Below, piece after piece: positions 1 through 8,766 of a stretch of 64,000 bases of DNA. The notes below the pieces were generated by a model. It made no database searches, had not been told where the DNA came from, and was given only the letters and a program-made list of their open reading frames with translations. The DNA lies in NCBI GenBank assembly GCA_019510435.1, contig JAEKKJ010000007.1, positions 124,001-188,000 of the forward strand. Reading direction: 5' to 3'. The translations under genes were made by a program, and so were the position numbers. Origin of the DNA: Caulobacterales bacterium (GTDB lineage Bacteria; Pseudomonadota; Alphaproteobacteria; Caulobacterales; Caulobacteraceae). Within the stretch, counting starts at the first letter, position 1, and every line of letters begins with the position of its first letter.

Positions 1-684
1 CACCTCGATCTGATGGGGATCGCGGCGGGCCGGGATGCAACCCTGCCACTGCGGGTCTTCCAGCGGCGGCTGCGGGCTGGCGCTGGCCGCGGCCAGGCAG
101 CGCTGGACCCGGTTGCGGATGCCCTCCAGGCCGTCGTTCGCCGGATCCGCCACGTGGGTCTCCACGGTTGGATCCAGCAGCACCAGGCCCTTCACGTCCT
201 GCAACCGCCGCGCCGCGAACAGGCGCGCATAGAGCCCGCCGGCCGAGTGGCCGACCAGCACATAGGGCCCGTCGATCCGCGCCGCCACGAGGGCCTGGTC
301 GAGGTCGCGGGCGATGGCGGCGCCGTCGCGCGGCAGTGGTCCCGGGTCGCTGTAGCCGTAGCCGGCGCGGTCGTAGGCGCAGACCCGGGTGGTGCGGGCC
401 AGGGCCGGCTGGACCTTGAACCAGGCGCCCGAGTCGGCCCCGAAGCCCGACTCCAGGAGGACGGTCGGCGCGCCGGTCCCCTCGCACCGGAAGTTGATCG
501 TGCGGTGGTCGGGCAGCCGGACGCCCTTGCCGGGACTGAGGGCCGCGGCCGAATCGGAGGCCTCGCAGCTGGCCAGCAGCGCCGCGGCGGCGAGCGCGAG
601 GGCCCAGGCCGGCCGACCACGCCCCTTCGCGCCTGCCGTCCCACGCCCGCCGGCGCTCGATGCTTGCGCGACCATCCGACCCAT
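1..684 (-). CDS. alpha/beta-hydrolase lipoprotein, 3' end outside window
   Basis: Reading leftwards from an ATG at 684, the frame stays open for 228 codons to the window edge, so the C-terminus is missing. Residues about 25-42 form a hydrophobic segment ending in LLASC, a plausible lipobox, so the protein is probably an exported lipoprotein. The body shows the alpha/beta-hydrolase pattern: an oxyanion-strand segment VLLESGFG, then AYDRAGYGYSD, then the nucleophile elbow GHSAGG with the presumed catalytic Ser. The acid and His lie beyond the edge. A second in-frame ATG at 675 is an equally possible start. The substrate cannot be inferred; the fold covers esterases, lipases and peptidases. Confidence 0.75.
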   Translation of the reverse strand, partial: MGRMVAQASSAGGRGTAGAKGRGRPAWALALAAAALLASCEASDSAAALSPGKGVRLPDHRTINFRCEGTGAPTVLLESGFGADSGAWFKVQPALARTTRVCAYDRAGYGYSDPGPLPRDGAAIARDLDQALVAARIDGPYVLVGHSAGGLYARLFAARRLQDVKGLVLLDPTVETHVADPANDGLEGIRNRVQRCLAAASASPQPPLEDPQWQGCIPARRDPHQIEV

Positions 685-850
685 CGCGCCATCTATGTCG
701 AAGGTCGCCCGCTTTGGCACGGGGTTTGCGCCTGGGCCCCTGCATGTCGCTGTGACGTGCGTGTTTGGACCAGGATCCGCAGCTTGTCGCGTTTGCGAAG
801 GCCCGGCTTCCTGATAGTTAGAACACCTTGTGTGCGAACGGAGGACGCGC

Positions 851-1129
851 GTGGAGACGGTCTACGATTGGATCACCGTGGCGATCTTCGGAGGCCTGGT
901 CGTGCTGTTCCTGCACCGCTCGGTCCAAGCCGGCGAGCCCCAGGACACCATCCTGCACTATCTGCCGCCGGCCGTGGGCTGCGCGGTCGCCAACTATGTG
1001 GGCAACGAGGGCGACAAACTCGGCAACCAGGGTGAGAAGATCGCCTCGTTCCTGATCGTGCTGGCGGTCCTGATCTACATCGCCTTGGTGCTGAAGCCCT
1101 TCGGCCTGAAATTCCCGACCAAGCGTTAG
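851..1129 (+). CDS. small two-helix membrane protein (possibly XrtV sorting-system accessory type)
   Basis: This encodes 92 residues from GTG at 851, chosen because an AACGGAGGA Shine-Dalgarno lies 7 bases upstream. An in-frame start at 830 has no such site. Hydrophobic helices lie near residues 8-22 and 67-84, separated by a conserved-looking soluble stretch with [15 protein letters not shown]. The sequence resembles, from memory, small proteins annotated as accessory to the exosortase XrtV system; that assignment is tentative. A PEP-CTERM protein at 38040-38798 would be a kind of client for such a system, although no exosortase is in the window. The stop codon lies inside a 15-bp tandem duplication. 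Confidence 0.6.
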   Translation: METVYDWITVAIFGGLVVLFLHRSVQAGEPQDTILHYLPPAVGCAVANYVGNEGDKLGNQGEKIASFLIVLAVLIYIALVLKPFGLKFPTKR

Positions 1130-1148
1130 TTTTCCAAGCGTTAGTTTT
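1119..1148. repeat. 15-bp perfect tandem duplication over a stop codon
   Basis: CCAAGCGTTAGTTTT occurs twice head to tail (1119-1133 and 1134-1148). The first copy carries the last codons and TAG stop of the small membrane gene; the second repeats them in the intergenic spacer. It looks like a recent replication-slippage event. Confidence 0.9.
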
Positions 1149-1169
1149 CGCCCTGAGCGGAGGGGCCCA

Positions 1170-2273
1170 GTGACTGCCCAGGCGGATCGCCAGAATGCCT
1201 TTGGGTCCTTGCGGCTGCTGTTCGCGTCGCTGGTGATCGCCTCCCACTCGCCGCAGATGTTCGACGGCACCTATGCGCGCGAGCCGCTGCGGATGCTGTT
1301 CGGGACCATCAGCTTCGGCGAACTGGCCGTGGACGGCTTCTTCCTCATCAGCGGCTACCTGATCACCGCCAGCTTCATCTCGGACGCACGGACCTACATC
1401 TGGAAGCGCGTCCTGCGGATCTATCCGGCGTTCGTGATCTGCTACCTGGCCTGCGTGCTGATCGTGGCGCCGCTGGGCGGGGCGAACCTCTCGGCCTTCT
1501 CGCCCAAGGACTGGGTGAAGCTGGTCGCGAACCTCTTGATGCTAAAGTCCCCGGTGGCGCCGGGGGTCTTCCCGGGCCTCGCCTATCCGTCGCTGAACGG
1601 CTCGATGTGGACCATCAGCTACGAGTTCCGCTGCTACCTGATGGCGGCCGCCGTGGGCCTTTTGGGCTTCTACCGGCGGCGGTGGATGTATCTGGCGCTG
1701 ACGGTGGCGCTGCTGGCGGCGAACTTCCTGTTCCTGCTGCCGGTGGGCGCGGTCATCGAGCACCTGGCGCGGCCGCTGAACGTGGTGCTGGGCGAGCCGC
1801 GCGAGGCGGTGCGCCTGACGAGCGCCTTCGCCTGCGGGGCCCTGCTGCGGCTCTATCCCCAGACCTATCGCGCGTCCTACGCCCTGCTGGCCGCCGCCGC
1901 CCTGGTCGCGGCCCTGTTCGTACCGGCGCTGGCCAGCGTGGCCCTGATGACCCTGGGCGCCTATGTGCTGTTCTGGATCGCGTTCGAGGCGACCTGGCGG
2001 CCGCTGCGGACCATCAACGCCAAGGACGACATCTCCTACGGCGTCTACCTCTACGCCTGGCCGATCGCCACGCTGCTGCTGTGGTACTGGCGCGACATCC
2101 CGCTGCTGGTCCACGCCCTGCTGACGCTGATCGGGTCGCTGATCCTGGGTTACGTCAGCTGGCATGTGATCGAGAAGCGGTGCCTGGCGCTGAAGGGCCG
2201 GCTGGGGACCTGGCCCTTGCGGCCTGCGCCCGTCGCGGCGGCGGCGCCTGCGCCGCAGCAGTCGGAAACCTAG
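1170..2273 (+). CDS. acyltransferase 3 family membrane protein (OatA/ExoZ-like)
   Basis: This 367-residue polytopic membrane protein starts at GTG 1170 behind a GGAGGGG ribosome site. The N-terminus ([18 protein letters not shown]) carries the His of the family's active-site region, and hydrophobic helices continue through the whole length. Members transfer acyl groups, usually acetyl or succinyl, from the cytoplasmic side onto cell-surface polysaccharide, O-antigen or peptidoglycan. The neighbours are an outer-membrane lipid A deacylase and three sugar-phosphate transferases, so decoration of an exopolysaccharide or O-antigen is the likely job. The exact acyl group and acceptor cannot be read from the sequence. 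Confidence 0.85.
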   Translation: MTAQADRQNAFGSLRLLFASLVIASHSPQMFDGTYAREPLRMLFGTISFGELAVDGFFLISGYLITASFISDARTYIWKRVLRIYPAFVICYLACVLIVAPLGGANLSAFSPKDWVKLVANLLMLKSPVAPGVFPGLAYPSLNGSMWTISYEFRCYLMAAAVGLLGFYRRRWMYLALTVALLAANFLFLLPVGAVIEHLARPLNVVLGEPREAVRLTSAFACGALLRLYPQTYRASYALLAAAALVAALFVPALASVALMTLGAYVLFWIAFEATWRPLRTINAKDDISYGVYLYAWPIATLLLWYWRDIPLLVHALLTLIGSLILGYVSWHVIEKRCLALKGRLGTWPLRPAPVAAAAPAPQQSET

Positions 2274-2304
2274 CCGGCGCCGGGCCGCTGGCGCGCCGCC
2301 CCCG

Positions 2305-2901
2305 TCAGCGATCCAGCCCGTAGCGGTAGAGCACCCGCAGGCCGACGTCCGCCACGCCGGGGTTGTAGCTGCCCGCCAGGCGCCCATGGCTCATGTGGAT
2401 CCACGACAGCTCCAGCGACAGGCGCTGGGTGGCGCGGTAGCCCAGCGACAGCTCCGGCTCGAACAGCACCCGTGAGCCCAGGTCGAGCTTGGTCTGGTAG
2501 TCGTGCAGGCGCTCCAGCCGCTGCTGCGGCGTCAGGCCCGGCTCGTCCGGCGAGGGCAGGCCCACCTTGCCGTCCTGGACCGCGATGCCGATCCCCGGCT
2601 CGATGTAGAACCGCTCGGCGAAGCGGAAGCGCCAGGAGAGGCCGCCGGCGATGTAGTCGGTGTCGCCGTCGGTGTTGACGCCGACCAGCAGGTGCACCCG
2701 CGGCCGGCCCAGCAGGCGCAGCTCGTCCAGGGCGGTCGTGCGCGCGCCGACCACGATCTGGGCGCCGTGCTCGAACTTTCCGTAGGAGATGCCGTCGTCG
2801 ACGTCGTGGGCATAGACGCCCGCGAACACCTCGCCGGCCATCGCCGGGCCGGCCGCGGCGAGGGCGGCGACGGCGGCCGCGATCGGCAGGGTCCGGCTCA
2901 T
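2305..2901 (-). CDS. acyloxyacyl hydrolase / lipid A 3-O-deacylase (PagL-like)
   Basis: This encodes 198 residues from ATG 2901. A signal peptide ending near AMAG is followed by alternating amphipathic strands and a C-terminal aromatic (LYRYGL), as expected for an 8-stranded outer-membrane barrel. The segment SWIHMSHGRLAG holds the His-x-Ser pair of PagL, and the later GVADVGL region may supply the acidic member as Asp rather than Glu. PagL removes the 3-O acyl chain from lipid A in the outer membrane. The gene lies 35 bp downstream of the first sugar-1-phosphate transferase on the same strand and may be cotranscribed with it. Confidence 0.8.
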   Translation of the reverse strand: MSRTLPIAAAVAALAAAGPAMAGEVFAGVYAHDVDDGISYGKFEHGAQIVVGARTTALDELRLLGRPRVHLLVGVNTDGDTDYIAGGLSWRFRFAERFYIEPGIGIAVQDGKVGLPSPDEPGLTPQQRLERLHDYQTKLDLGSRVLFEPELSLGYRATQRLSLELSWIHMSHGRLAGSYNPGVADVGLRVLYRYGLDR

Positions 2902-2936
2902 GGCGCGATGCTGCGCCGGCGGGGCCGATTCTCCAA

Positions 2937-4439
2937 TCAGCGCACGGCCTCGCCGTCGCCCAGCAGGCAGGGGGCGGTGCGCAGGATGATGGCGATGTCG
3001 AGCCAGAACGAGCGGCGCTCGACGTACTCCAGGTCCAGGGCGACGCGGCGACGCACGGCCTCGGGCGTATCGACGGGGCCGCGCGAGCCGTTGACGGCGG
3101 CCCAGCCGGTAAGCCCCGGCTTGATCCGGTGGCGGTGGGCGTAGGTCTCCACCAGCTTGCTGGCCTCGGCGCCGCCGGACAGCATGCCGATGGCGTGCGG
3201 GCGGGGGCCGACGATCGACATCTCGCCGCTGATGATGTTGAAGATCTGCGGCAGCTCGTCGAGGCTGGTCTTGCGGATGAAGCGGCCCACCTTGGTGACG
3301 CGATCGTCGCCCGCGCTGACCTGGCGGACGGCCTTGTGGTCGGTGGATTCCACCCGCATCGAGCGGAACTTCCAGACCACGATCTCCTCGTTCATGTAGC
3401 CGTGGCGCTTCTGGCGGAAGAAGATCGGGCCGGGGCTGTCCAGCCGGATCGCCAGGGCCACGGTCGCCATCAGCGGCGCGAGCGCGATCAAGCCCAGCAC
3501 GCCCAGCACCAGGTCCAGCGCGCGCTTGGCGGCGAGGTAGCCGGAGCGCTCGGACGGGCCCGCCACCTGCATCAGGTCGAAGTCGGCGATGCGGCCCAGG
3601 GCCTGGGCCTCGGTCTCGTCGTCGGCCTCCTCGAGCAGCAGGGAGACCGGGTTCGGGATGGGCGCCAGGCGCTCGATCAGCTGGGCGATGCGCGCATTGG
3701 CCTTGGGCGGCACGGTGATCACGATCCGGTCGACGAAGGGCAGGATGCGGTGGTCGATCAGGTCGGCGGTCTTGCCCAGCACCGGCACGCCCAGGATGTC
3801 GGGGCCCACCCGCTCGCGGCGGTCGTCGAAGATGCCGAGGATGTTGATGTCGCGGGTCCGCAGCGCCCGGCGGATCAGCCGCTGGGCCGCTGGCGTGCCG
3901 CCGACGATGACCAGGTTGGGCGTCAGCAGCCCGCGCTTGCGTAGTGTCCGCAGCACCTGGCCCCAGACCAGGTGGGTCAACGCCAGGGCCGTGCCGGCCA
4001 TGGCCACCCAGGCGCCGATGCCGAGGGCGGGGAAGCGCGGGTCGTAGAGGCCGCAGATCATCCCGGCGGCGCCCCCGGCCGCGGCGGCGGCGATAGCCAG
4101 GCGGCCCAGCTTGCGCTCGGATCCCTCGCGCGGGTTCATGGTGTAGGCGCCGGTGGCGACCAGCAGCACCAGGGCCACCAGCGGCGCGCCCAGCCACATG
4201 ATCTCGGGCAGGGTGACGAGGCGGGTGGCGGCCAGGGACGCGAGGGCCAGGCCCGCCAGGTCGCCGAACTGGAAGAGGCGAGCCAGGCTGGGGCCGGAAA
4301 TGCGGTTGCGGACGCTCTGCAGCCGTTCCGGGCGCAACGGACCACGGCGGTGCTGTGAGGGGACTTCCCGGCCCGGGACTTCCTGCTCGGCGCTGGCGCG
4401 GTGTGCGCCGGTATCGTCCGCCATTCTGGCCATCCCCAC
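2937..4439 (-). CDS. polyisoprenyl-phosphate hexose-1-phosphate transferase, long form (HfsE/WcaJ-like)
   Basis: Up to 500 residues. The N-terminal third has several hydrophobic helices, residues about 165-290 form a CoA-binding-like Rossmann segment ([10 protein letters not shown]), and the last 195 residues are the bacterial sugar transferase domain. This shows the membrane hairpin with [13 protein letters not shown], the KFRSM motif and [10 protein letters not shown] with GPRPH. The enzyme would load a hexose-1-phosphate from a UDP-sugar onto undecaprenyl phosphate, starting a repeat unit at the inner membrane. The start is unsure: GTG 4439, ATG 4433 and ATG 4424 are all possible and none has a clear ribosome site. 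It is the first of three paralogues in tandem. Confidence 0.9.
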   Translation of the reverse strand: MGMARMADDTGAHRASAEQEVPGREVPSQHRRGPLRPERLQSVRNRISGPSLARLFQFGDLAGLALASLAATRLVTLPEIMWLGAPLVALVLLVATGAYTMNPREGSERKLGRLAIAAAAAGGAAGMICGLYDPRFPALGIGAWVAMAGTALALTHLVWGQVLRTLRKRGLLTPNLVIVGGTPAAQRLIRRALRTRDINILGIFDDRRERVGPDILGVPVLGKTADLIDHRILPFVDRIVITVPPKANARIAQLIERLAPIPNPVSLLLEEADDETEAQALGRIADFDLMQVAGPSERSGYLAAKRALDLVLGVLGLIALAPLMATVALAIRLDSPGPIFFRQKRHGYMNEEIVVWKFRSMRVESTDHKAVRQVSAGDDRVTKVGRFIRKTSLDELPQIFNIISGEMSIVGPRPHAIGMLSGGAEASKLVETYAHRHRIKPGLTGWAAVNGSRGPVDTPEAVRRRVALDLEYVERRSFWLDIAIILRTAPCLLGDGEAVR

Positions 4440-4485
4440 CGTTCTTGGGGCGGACCCTAGCGGCTGCGGCTGAGCGATCGGTTAA

Positions 4486-5187
4486 TCAGTAGGCGCGGAT
4501 GTCGCCGAAGATCAGGGGCAGGGTGCGCCACACGATCTTCATGTCGAGCCCGAAGCTCCAGGTGTCGATGTATTCGTTGTCGGATTCGACCCGGTCGACG
4601 ATCGACTGCAGGTCGCGAACCTCGCCCCGGAAGCCGCAGACGGCGGCGTAGCCGGTGAGGCCGGGCCGCGTGCGGAACCGGCGGTCGTAGCCGGGGGCCT
4701 GCGCGCGCCATTGCTCGTCGTGCGCCACGGCGTGCGGCCGCGGACCGATGAGGGACATCTCGCCGCGCAGCACGTTCAGCAGCTGCGGCAGCTCATCCAG
4801 GCTGAACTTGCGCAGGATCGCGCCCAGGGTCGTGACGCGGGTGTCGTCCCGCGTGGCCTGGCGCACCGTCGCGCCATCCTCGGCCACGGTCATGGTGCGG
4901 AACTTGAAGACGGTGAAGATCTTCCCGCCCAGCCCGGTGCGGCGCTGGCGGAAGAGGGCGGGGCCGGGGCTCTCCAGGCGCACCAGGGCGGCCACGACCA
5001 GCAGCAAGGGCAGGAAGACCAGCAGGGCGGCCAGGGCCATGGCGATGTCGAAGGCCCGCTTGCGGCGGCTGGCGGCCACGGCGGCCAGCGCGGGCGCCGG
5101 CGGCGGGGCTGACGTCGAGCGCACGGCCTCGGCCTGCGGCCAGGGCGCGGCGTCGGCGTGGGTATGGAATTCGGCGACGCTATTCAT
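4486..5187 (-). CDS. sugar-1-phosphate transferase, short form (PssY/PssZ-like)
   Basis: This encodes 233 residues from ATG 5187; a GGAG lies about 12 bases upstream, while an upstream in-frame start at 5280 would add only low-complexity Pro/Ser sequence. It consists of just the catalytic half of the family: one membrane segment (MALAALLVFLPLLLVVAAL), SPGPALFRQRRTG, FKFRTM, SLDELPQLLN and GPRPHA. It lacks the N-terminal helix bundle of its neighbour. Caulobacter crescentus has three such enzymes (HfsE, PssY, PssZ) that are partly redundant in holdfast synthesis. Here three lie side by side. The donor sugar cannot be predicted. Confidence 0.88.
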   Translation of the reverse strand: MNSVAEFHTHADAAPWPQAEAVRSTSAPPPAPALAAVAASRRKRAFDIAMALAALLVFLPLLLVVAALVRLESPGPALFRQRRTGLGGKIFTVFKFRTMTVAEDGATVRQATRDDTRVTTLGAILRKFSLDELPQLLNVLRGEMSLIGPRPHAVAHDEQWRAQAPGYDRRFRTRPGLTGYAAVCGFRGEVRDLQSIVDRVESDNEYIDTWSFGLDMKIVWRTLPLIFGDIRAY

Positions 5188-5484
5188 CGCTGGCGGCTCC
5201 GGCGGAAGTCGCGGCGGCGATGGCAAGGCTGCAGGGCTGGATGCGCTCTGCACCGCCGTCTGCTGCAAGCCGCGTCTCATATCCGGACATGGTCCCCGAT
5301 CGCCCCGTCGACACGCAGGGGTCAGAGCAAGAGCCGCGCCACGGCTCTGTCGCGTAACCCCGCGCGACCTGGACTATATTCGGGGCGGGCGGCCGGACGG
5401 TTGCATCAGGGTTGATAAAATATGACCGCGGCGTGGCGCGGCCGGTCTCGCGGCGGTCAGCTCGCGGCCGTCAGCTCGGAGGCG

Positions 5485-6177
5485 TCAGTACGCCTGAGGA
5501 TCGCGGAAGATGATCAGGGCGGTCCTCGCCAGGATCGCGATGTCGAGGCCGAGGGACCAGCTGTCGATATAGAGATTGTCGGCGTCGATGCGGTCGCGCA
5601 TGCAGCGCAGGTCGCGGATCTCGCCGCGGAGGCCGTTGACCTGGGCCAGGCCGGTGAGGCCCGGCTTGGCGCGGAAGCGGTCGGAGTAGGCGGGAATCGC
5701 CGCGCCGTACTGGGAATCATGGGCCAGGGCGTGCGGGCGCGGGCCCACCAGGGACATGTCCCCTTTCAGCACATTCAGGAACTGCGGCAGCTCGTCGAGG
5801 CTGAGCTTGCGCAGCAGCGCGCCGACCGCGGTGATCCGGGCGTCGTTGCGGGTGGCCTGGCGGACATTGGCGCTGTCCTCGGTCACCGTCATGGTGCGGA
5901 ACTTGTAGATGGTGAAGACCCGGCCCTGGTGGCCGGTGCGGCGCTGGCGGAAGATCACCGGACCGGGTGATTCGAGCCGCACCATCAGGGCGACGCAGAG
6001 CAGCAGGGGCAGGAAGATCAGCAGGGCCACGAGGGCGCCGAAGATATCCACCGCCCGCTTGCCAGGGCTGGCGGCCACGGTCGCGCGCTCGGGCACGAAC
6101 AGCTGCGCGCGCAGATCGACCGCAGACGTATCCGCCTGCGAGATCGGCCTTACGGGTCTGACGATGACGTCGGTCAT
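5485..6177 (-). CDS. sugar-1-phosphate transferase, short form, second copy
   Basis: This 230-residue protein is closely related to the product of 4486-5187. Both share SPGPxxFRQRRTG, FKFRTM or YKFRTM, SLDELPQxLNVL and GPRPHA, and similar C-terminal tails with a DNxYIDxWSxGLD pattern. One hydrophobic hairpin (residues about 45-65) anchors it in the inner membrane. A 297-bp gap, AT-richer near 5417-5445, separates it from the next gene, so the two short copies may have separate promoters. The similarity suggests local duplication followed by divergence. A role in starting exopolysaccharide or holdfast repeat units is likely from the family. Confidence 0.88.
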   Translation of the reverse strand: MTDVIVRPVRPISQADTSAVDLRAQLFVPERATVAASPGKRAVDIFGALVALLIFLPLLLCVALMVRLESPGPVIFRQRRTGHQGRVFTIYKFRTMTVTEDSANVRQATRNDARITAVGALLRKLSLDELPQFLNVLKGDMSLVGPRPHALAHDSQYGAAIPAYSDRFRAKPGLTGLAQVNGLRGEIRDLRCMRDRIDADNLYIDSWSLGLDIAILARTALIIFRDPQAY

Positions 6178-6330
6178 CCGAAAGATCGTCCCACGCGTTC
6201 GGCGCCTAGAGGATCGGGCCAGCCGTCCGAATTGGCGCCTTGTTAGCCATTTATCCCAACGAACTTTTCACGCTCATCGGCAACTAATGTGACACAGCCC
6301 AACAACTGGGCGATGTCGGAGTAGATCTGC

Positions 6331-6483
6331 ATGCCGACCGACGTCTCGCTCGAAGTCGCCCAGCACGCCGAGGCCCAGCCGCTCCGTCGTCTGCCGATCG
6401 GGCTCGGCCTGACGATCGGCGCGTGCGCCTCGCTCGCCCTATGGGCGGGCATCGGCCTCGGTCTACGCGCTCTGTTCAGCTGA
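6331..6483 (+). CDS. small single-pass membrane protein
   Basis: A 50-residue ORF starts at ATG 6331 with GGAG 9 bases upstream. The first 20 residues are polar and the rest is one hydrophobic helix (IGLGLTIGACASLALWAGIG) ending LRALFS. No family is recognised. Codon use has the GC-rich third positions of its neighbours, which supports it being real. A short hairpin (6487-6501) follows the stop. It stands alone between the sugar transferases and the nucleotide-sugar genes. Confidence 0.5.
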   Translation: MPTDVSLEVAQHAEAQPLRRLPIGLGLTIGACASLALWAGIGLGLRALFS

Positions 6484-6650
6484 AAAGCGGCCACAAGCCG
6501 CCAGAAAACCCCTCACATCCCGCATACTTAAGACCCTTTAACCGTCCGGGCGGAAGGGGGTCAATCGAACTCGCCTGAGCGGGGAGCTCGACGCGGACCT
6601 CGCGCCGGCGGTTTGAGATCGCGGCCGAAGGGGCTAGACGCCTTGGGCTG

Positions 6651-8756
6651 ATGGAGGTCTCCGCCCTGCCGCCCGTCTATCCGGTGATCCTCTGCGGGGG
6701 CGTGGGCGAGCGGCTGTGGCCGCTGTCGCGGCCGTGGCGGCCGAAGCCGTTTCTGGCGCTCGCGGGACCTCGGACCGGGTTCGAGGCGGCGGTGGCGCGC
6801 GCCGCGCCCCTGGCCTCGGGCGGCGGCGAGCTGGTGGTCGTCGGGGCGGCGGCCCATGCCGAGCTGATCGCCGCGCAGCTGGACGGCCGGGCCGCACAGG
6901 TCCTGCTCGAGCCCGTGGGCCGCAACACCGCACCCGCCATCGCCGCCGCCGCCGCCTGGATCGCCGCGCGCGCGCCGGACGCCATCGCGGTGATCCTGCC
7001 GGCCGACCACCACATCCCGGACGAGGCGGCCTTCCGCGCAGCGGTGACGGGCACCTTGGCCGCGGCTGCGGGCGGCGCGGTGGTGACGCTCGGGATCGCC
7101 CCGACATCGCCCGCCACGGCCTATGGCTATATTCAGCCGGCCGCGGGGCGGGGGCCGCTGCGGGCGGTCGCGGCCTTCGTGGAGAAGCCGCCGGCTGACG
7201 CCGCCGCCGACCTGGTGGCCGCCGGCGCGCTCTGGAACAGCGGAACCTTCGTCGGCTCGGTGGGCGGCCTGCTGGGCGAGTTGCGCCGCCATGCCCCGCA
7301 GGTGGCGGCCGCAGCGGAGGCCGCGGTGGCGTCGATCGCGCCGGATGGCCGGCTGGGCCCGCGCTTCGCCGAGGCGCCGGCGATCGCCTTCGACCGGGCG
7401 GTGATGGAGAAGACCGCCCGCGGCGCGGTGCTGGCCGTGGATTTCGCCTGGTCCGACCTGGGCGCCTGGGACGCGGTGGCCGCAGCGGAGGGCCGCAGTC
7501 CCGACCAGCCGTTCGTGCGCGCCCCTCCCGGCGTTCGGGTCAGCGTAGTCGGCGCCCCCGGAACGATCGTGGTGGTGGAGCCGGACGCCGTGCTGGTCTG
7601 CGGGCCCGGTGCGGCCCAGTCCGTGCGCGAGCCGGGGGCGGGGCCATCCCCGCGCTTCGCGAGCCTCGCGGAGGCCGCCGAGGGGCTGGACCGGTGGCTG
7701 CGCACCGCGGCCCTGCCGCTCTGGGCCACCGTGGGCGTCGACCCGGCGACCGGAGCATTCCGCGAGGCCCTGACCTGGGCCGGCGCGCCGGACGATCCGC
7801 GCCGGCGGGCGCGGGTGCAGGCGCGGCAGGCCTTCGTCTTTGCCGACGCCGCGGCCGAGGGGATCCCCGGCCCGTGGCTGGCGGTGGCGCGGGCCGGGCT
7901 GGAGCATTTCGTCCACCACGCGCGGCGGCCGGATGGCCTGTTCGCCGCGACCCTCGATCTGGCGGGCGGCCAGGCCGATCCCGAGGCGCGGCTCTACGAG
8001 CACGCCTTCGTGCTCCTGGCGCTGGCGGGGCTGCACCGCGCTGATCCGGGGAACGGCGAGGCCGCGCGCGAGGCGGCGGCGCTGCGGAGCCGGCTCGAGC
8101 GGTTCCACCACGCGGCCGGCGGCTTCCGCGAAGTGGGCGAGCGCCCGTTCCAGGCCAACGCCCACATGCACCTCTTCGAGGCCGCCCTGGCCTGGGAGGG
8201 CGTGGCCGGCGGCGATCCCGCCTGGGCAATGCTGGCCGACGAGATCGCGGCCCTGGCGCTCGCGCGCTTCGTCGATCCGGCCAGCGGGGTCCTGGCCGAG
8301 TTCTACGACGCCGACTGGGGGCGGCTGACGGGGGAGGCGGGCCTGATCGAGCCGGGGCACCAGTTCGAATGGGCCTGGCTGCTGGCCCAGTGGGGCCGGC
8401 GGCGCGGCGAGGCGCGGGGCGAGGCGGCCGCCCGGCGGCTGTTCGCGACGGGCCGGGGCGGCTTCGACCGGCGCCGGGGCGTGGTGGTCAATGCGCTGCG
8501 CGACGACCTCTCGGTGCGCGACGCGGGCGCGCGGCTCTGGCCGCAGACCGAGCATATCAAGGCCGCGCTGGTCCTGGGCGCGCCGGCCGCGGCGCTGGAG
8601 GCGGCGAACGGCCTGATGACCTATCTGGACACCCCGGCGCGGGGCGTCTGGCGCGAGCGGATGCGGCCGGACGGGGGCTTCCTGGAAGAGTCTTCGCCGG
8701 CGACGTCGCTCTATCACCTGTACCTGGCGGTCCGCGAACTGCGGCGGGCGTGCTAG
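6651..8756 (+). CDS. bifunctional mannose-1-phosphate guanylyltransferase / AGE-type mannose-6-phosphate isomerase
   Basis: This 701-residue two-domain protein joins two sugar-activation activities. Residues about 10-260 are a ManC-type nucleotidyltransferase: VILCGGVGERLWPLSR with PKPFL at the active site, then FVEKPP, LWNSGTF, VMEKT and FAWSDLGAWDA. Residues about 345-695 are an N-acylglucosamine 2-epimerase (AGE) alpha/alpha barrel with NAHMHLFEA, PGHQFEWAWLL and RLWPQTE, the signature of AGE-type mannose-6-phosphate isomerases. Together the halves would convert fructose-6-P through mannose-6-P to GDP-mannose, although the phosphomannomutase step is not encoded here. The usual ManC fusion partner is a cupin isomerase, so an AGE partner is unusual. 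The next gene starts 11 bp after the stop. Confidence 0.85.
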   Translation: MEVSALPPVYPVILCGGVGERLWPLSRPWRPKPFLALAGPRTGFEAAVARAAPLASGGGELVVVGAAAHAELIAAQLDGRAAQVLLEPVGRNTAPAIAAAAAWIAARAPDAIAVILPADHHIPDEAAFRAAVTGTLAAAAGGAVVTLGIAPTSPATAYGYIQPAAGRGPLRAVAAFVEKPPADAAADLVAAGALWNSGTFVGSVGGLLGELRRHAPQVAAAAEAAVASIAPDGRLGPRFAEAPAIAFDRAVMEKTARGAVLAVDFAWSDLGAWDAVAAAEGRSPDQPFVRAPPGVRVSVVGAPGTIVVVEPDAVLVCGPGAAQSVREPGAGPSPRFASLAEAAEGLDRWLRTAALPLWATVGVDPATGAFREALTWAGAPDDPRRRARVQARQAFVFADAAAEGIPGPWLAVARAGLEHFVHHARRPDGLFAATLDLAGGQADPEARLYEHAFVLLALAGLHRADPGNGEAAREAAALRSRLERFHHAAGGFREVGERPFQANAHMHLFEAALAWEGVAGGDPAWAMLADEIAALALARFVDPASGVLAEFYDADWGRLTGEAGLIEPGHQFEWAWLLAQWGRRRGEARGEAAARRLFATGRGGFDRRRGVVVNALRDDLSVRDAGARLWPQTEHIKAALVLGAPAAALEAANGLMTYLDTPARGVWRERMRPDGGFLEESSPATSLYHLYLAVRELRRAC

Positions 8757-8766
8757 AGGCCGGCGC

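Noticed and set aside
192-692. Minus-strand 166-codon frame at the left edge
   Set aside because: It is Arg/Pro/Ser-rich noise. The neighbouring frame on the same strand encodes an alpha/beta-hydrolase with GHSAGG.
2902-4197. Long minus-strand frame fusing the PagL-like protein to an Arg/Pro/Ala-rich extension
   Set aside because: The extension is out of frame with the real sugar transferase on the same strand. The true PagL-like start is the signal-peptide ATG at 2901.
6487-6501. GCGGC/GCCGC hairpin after the small ORF at 6331 as a terminator
   Set aside because: The stem has only five pairs and the T-run is on the minus strand, where no gene needs ending.
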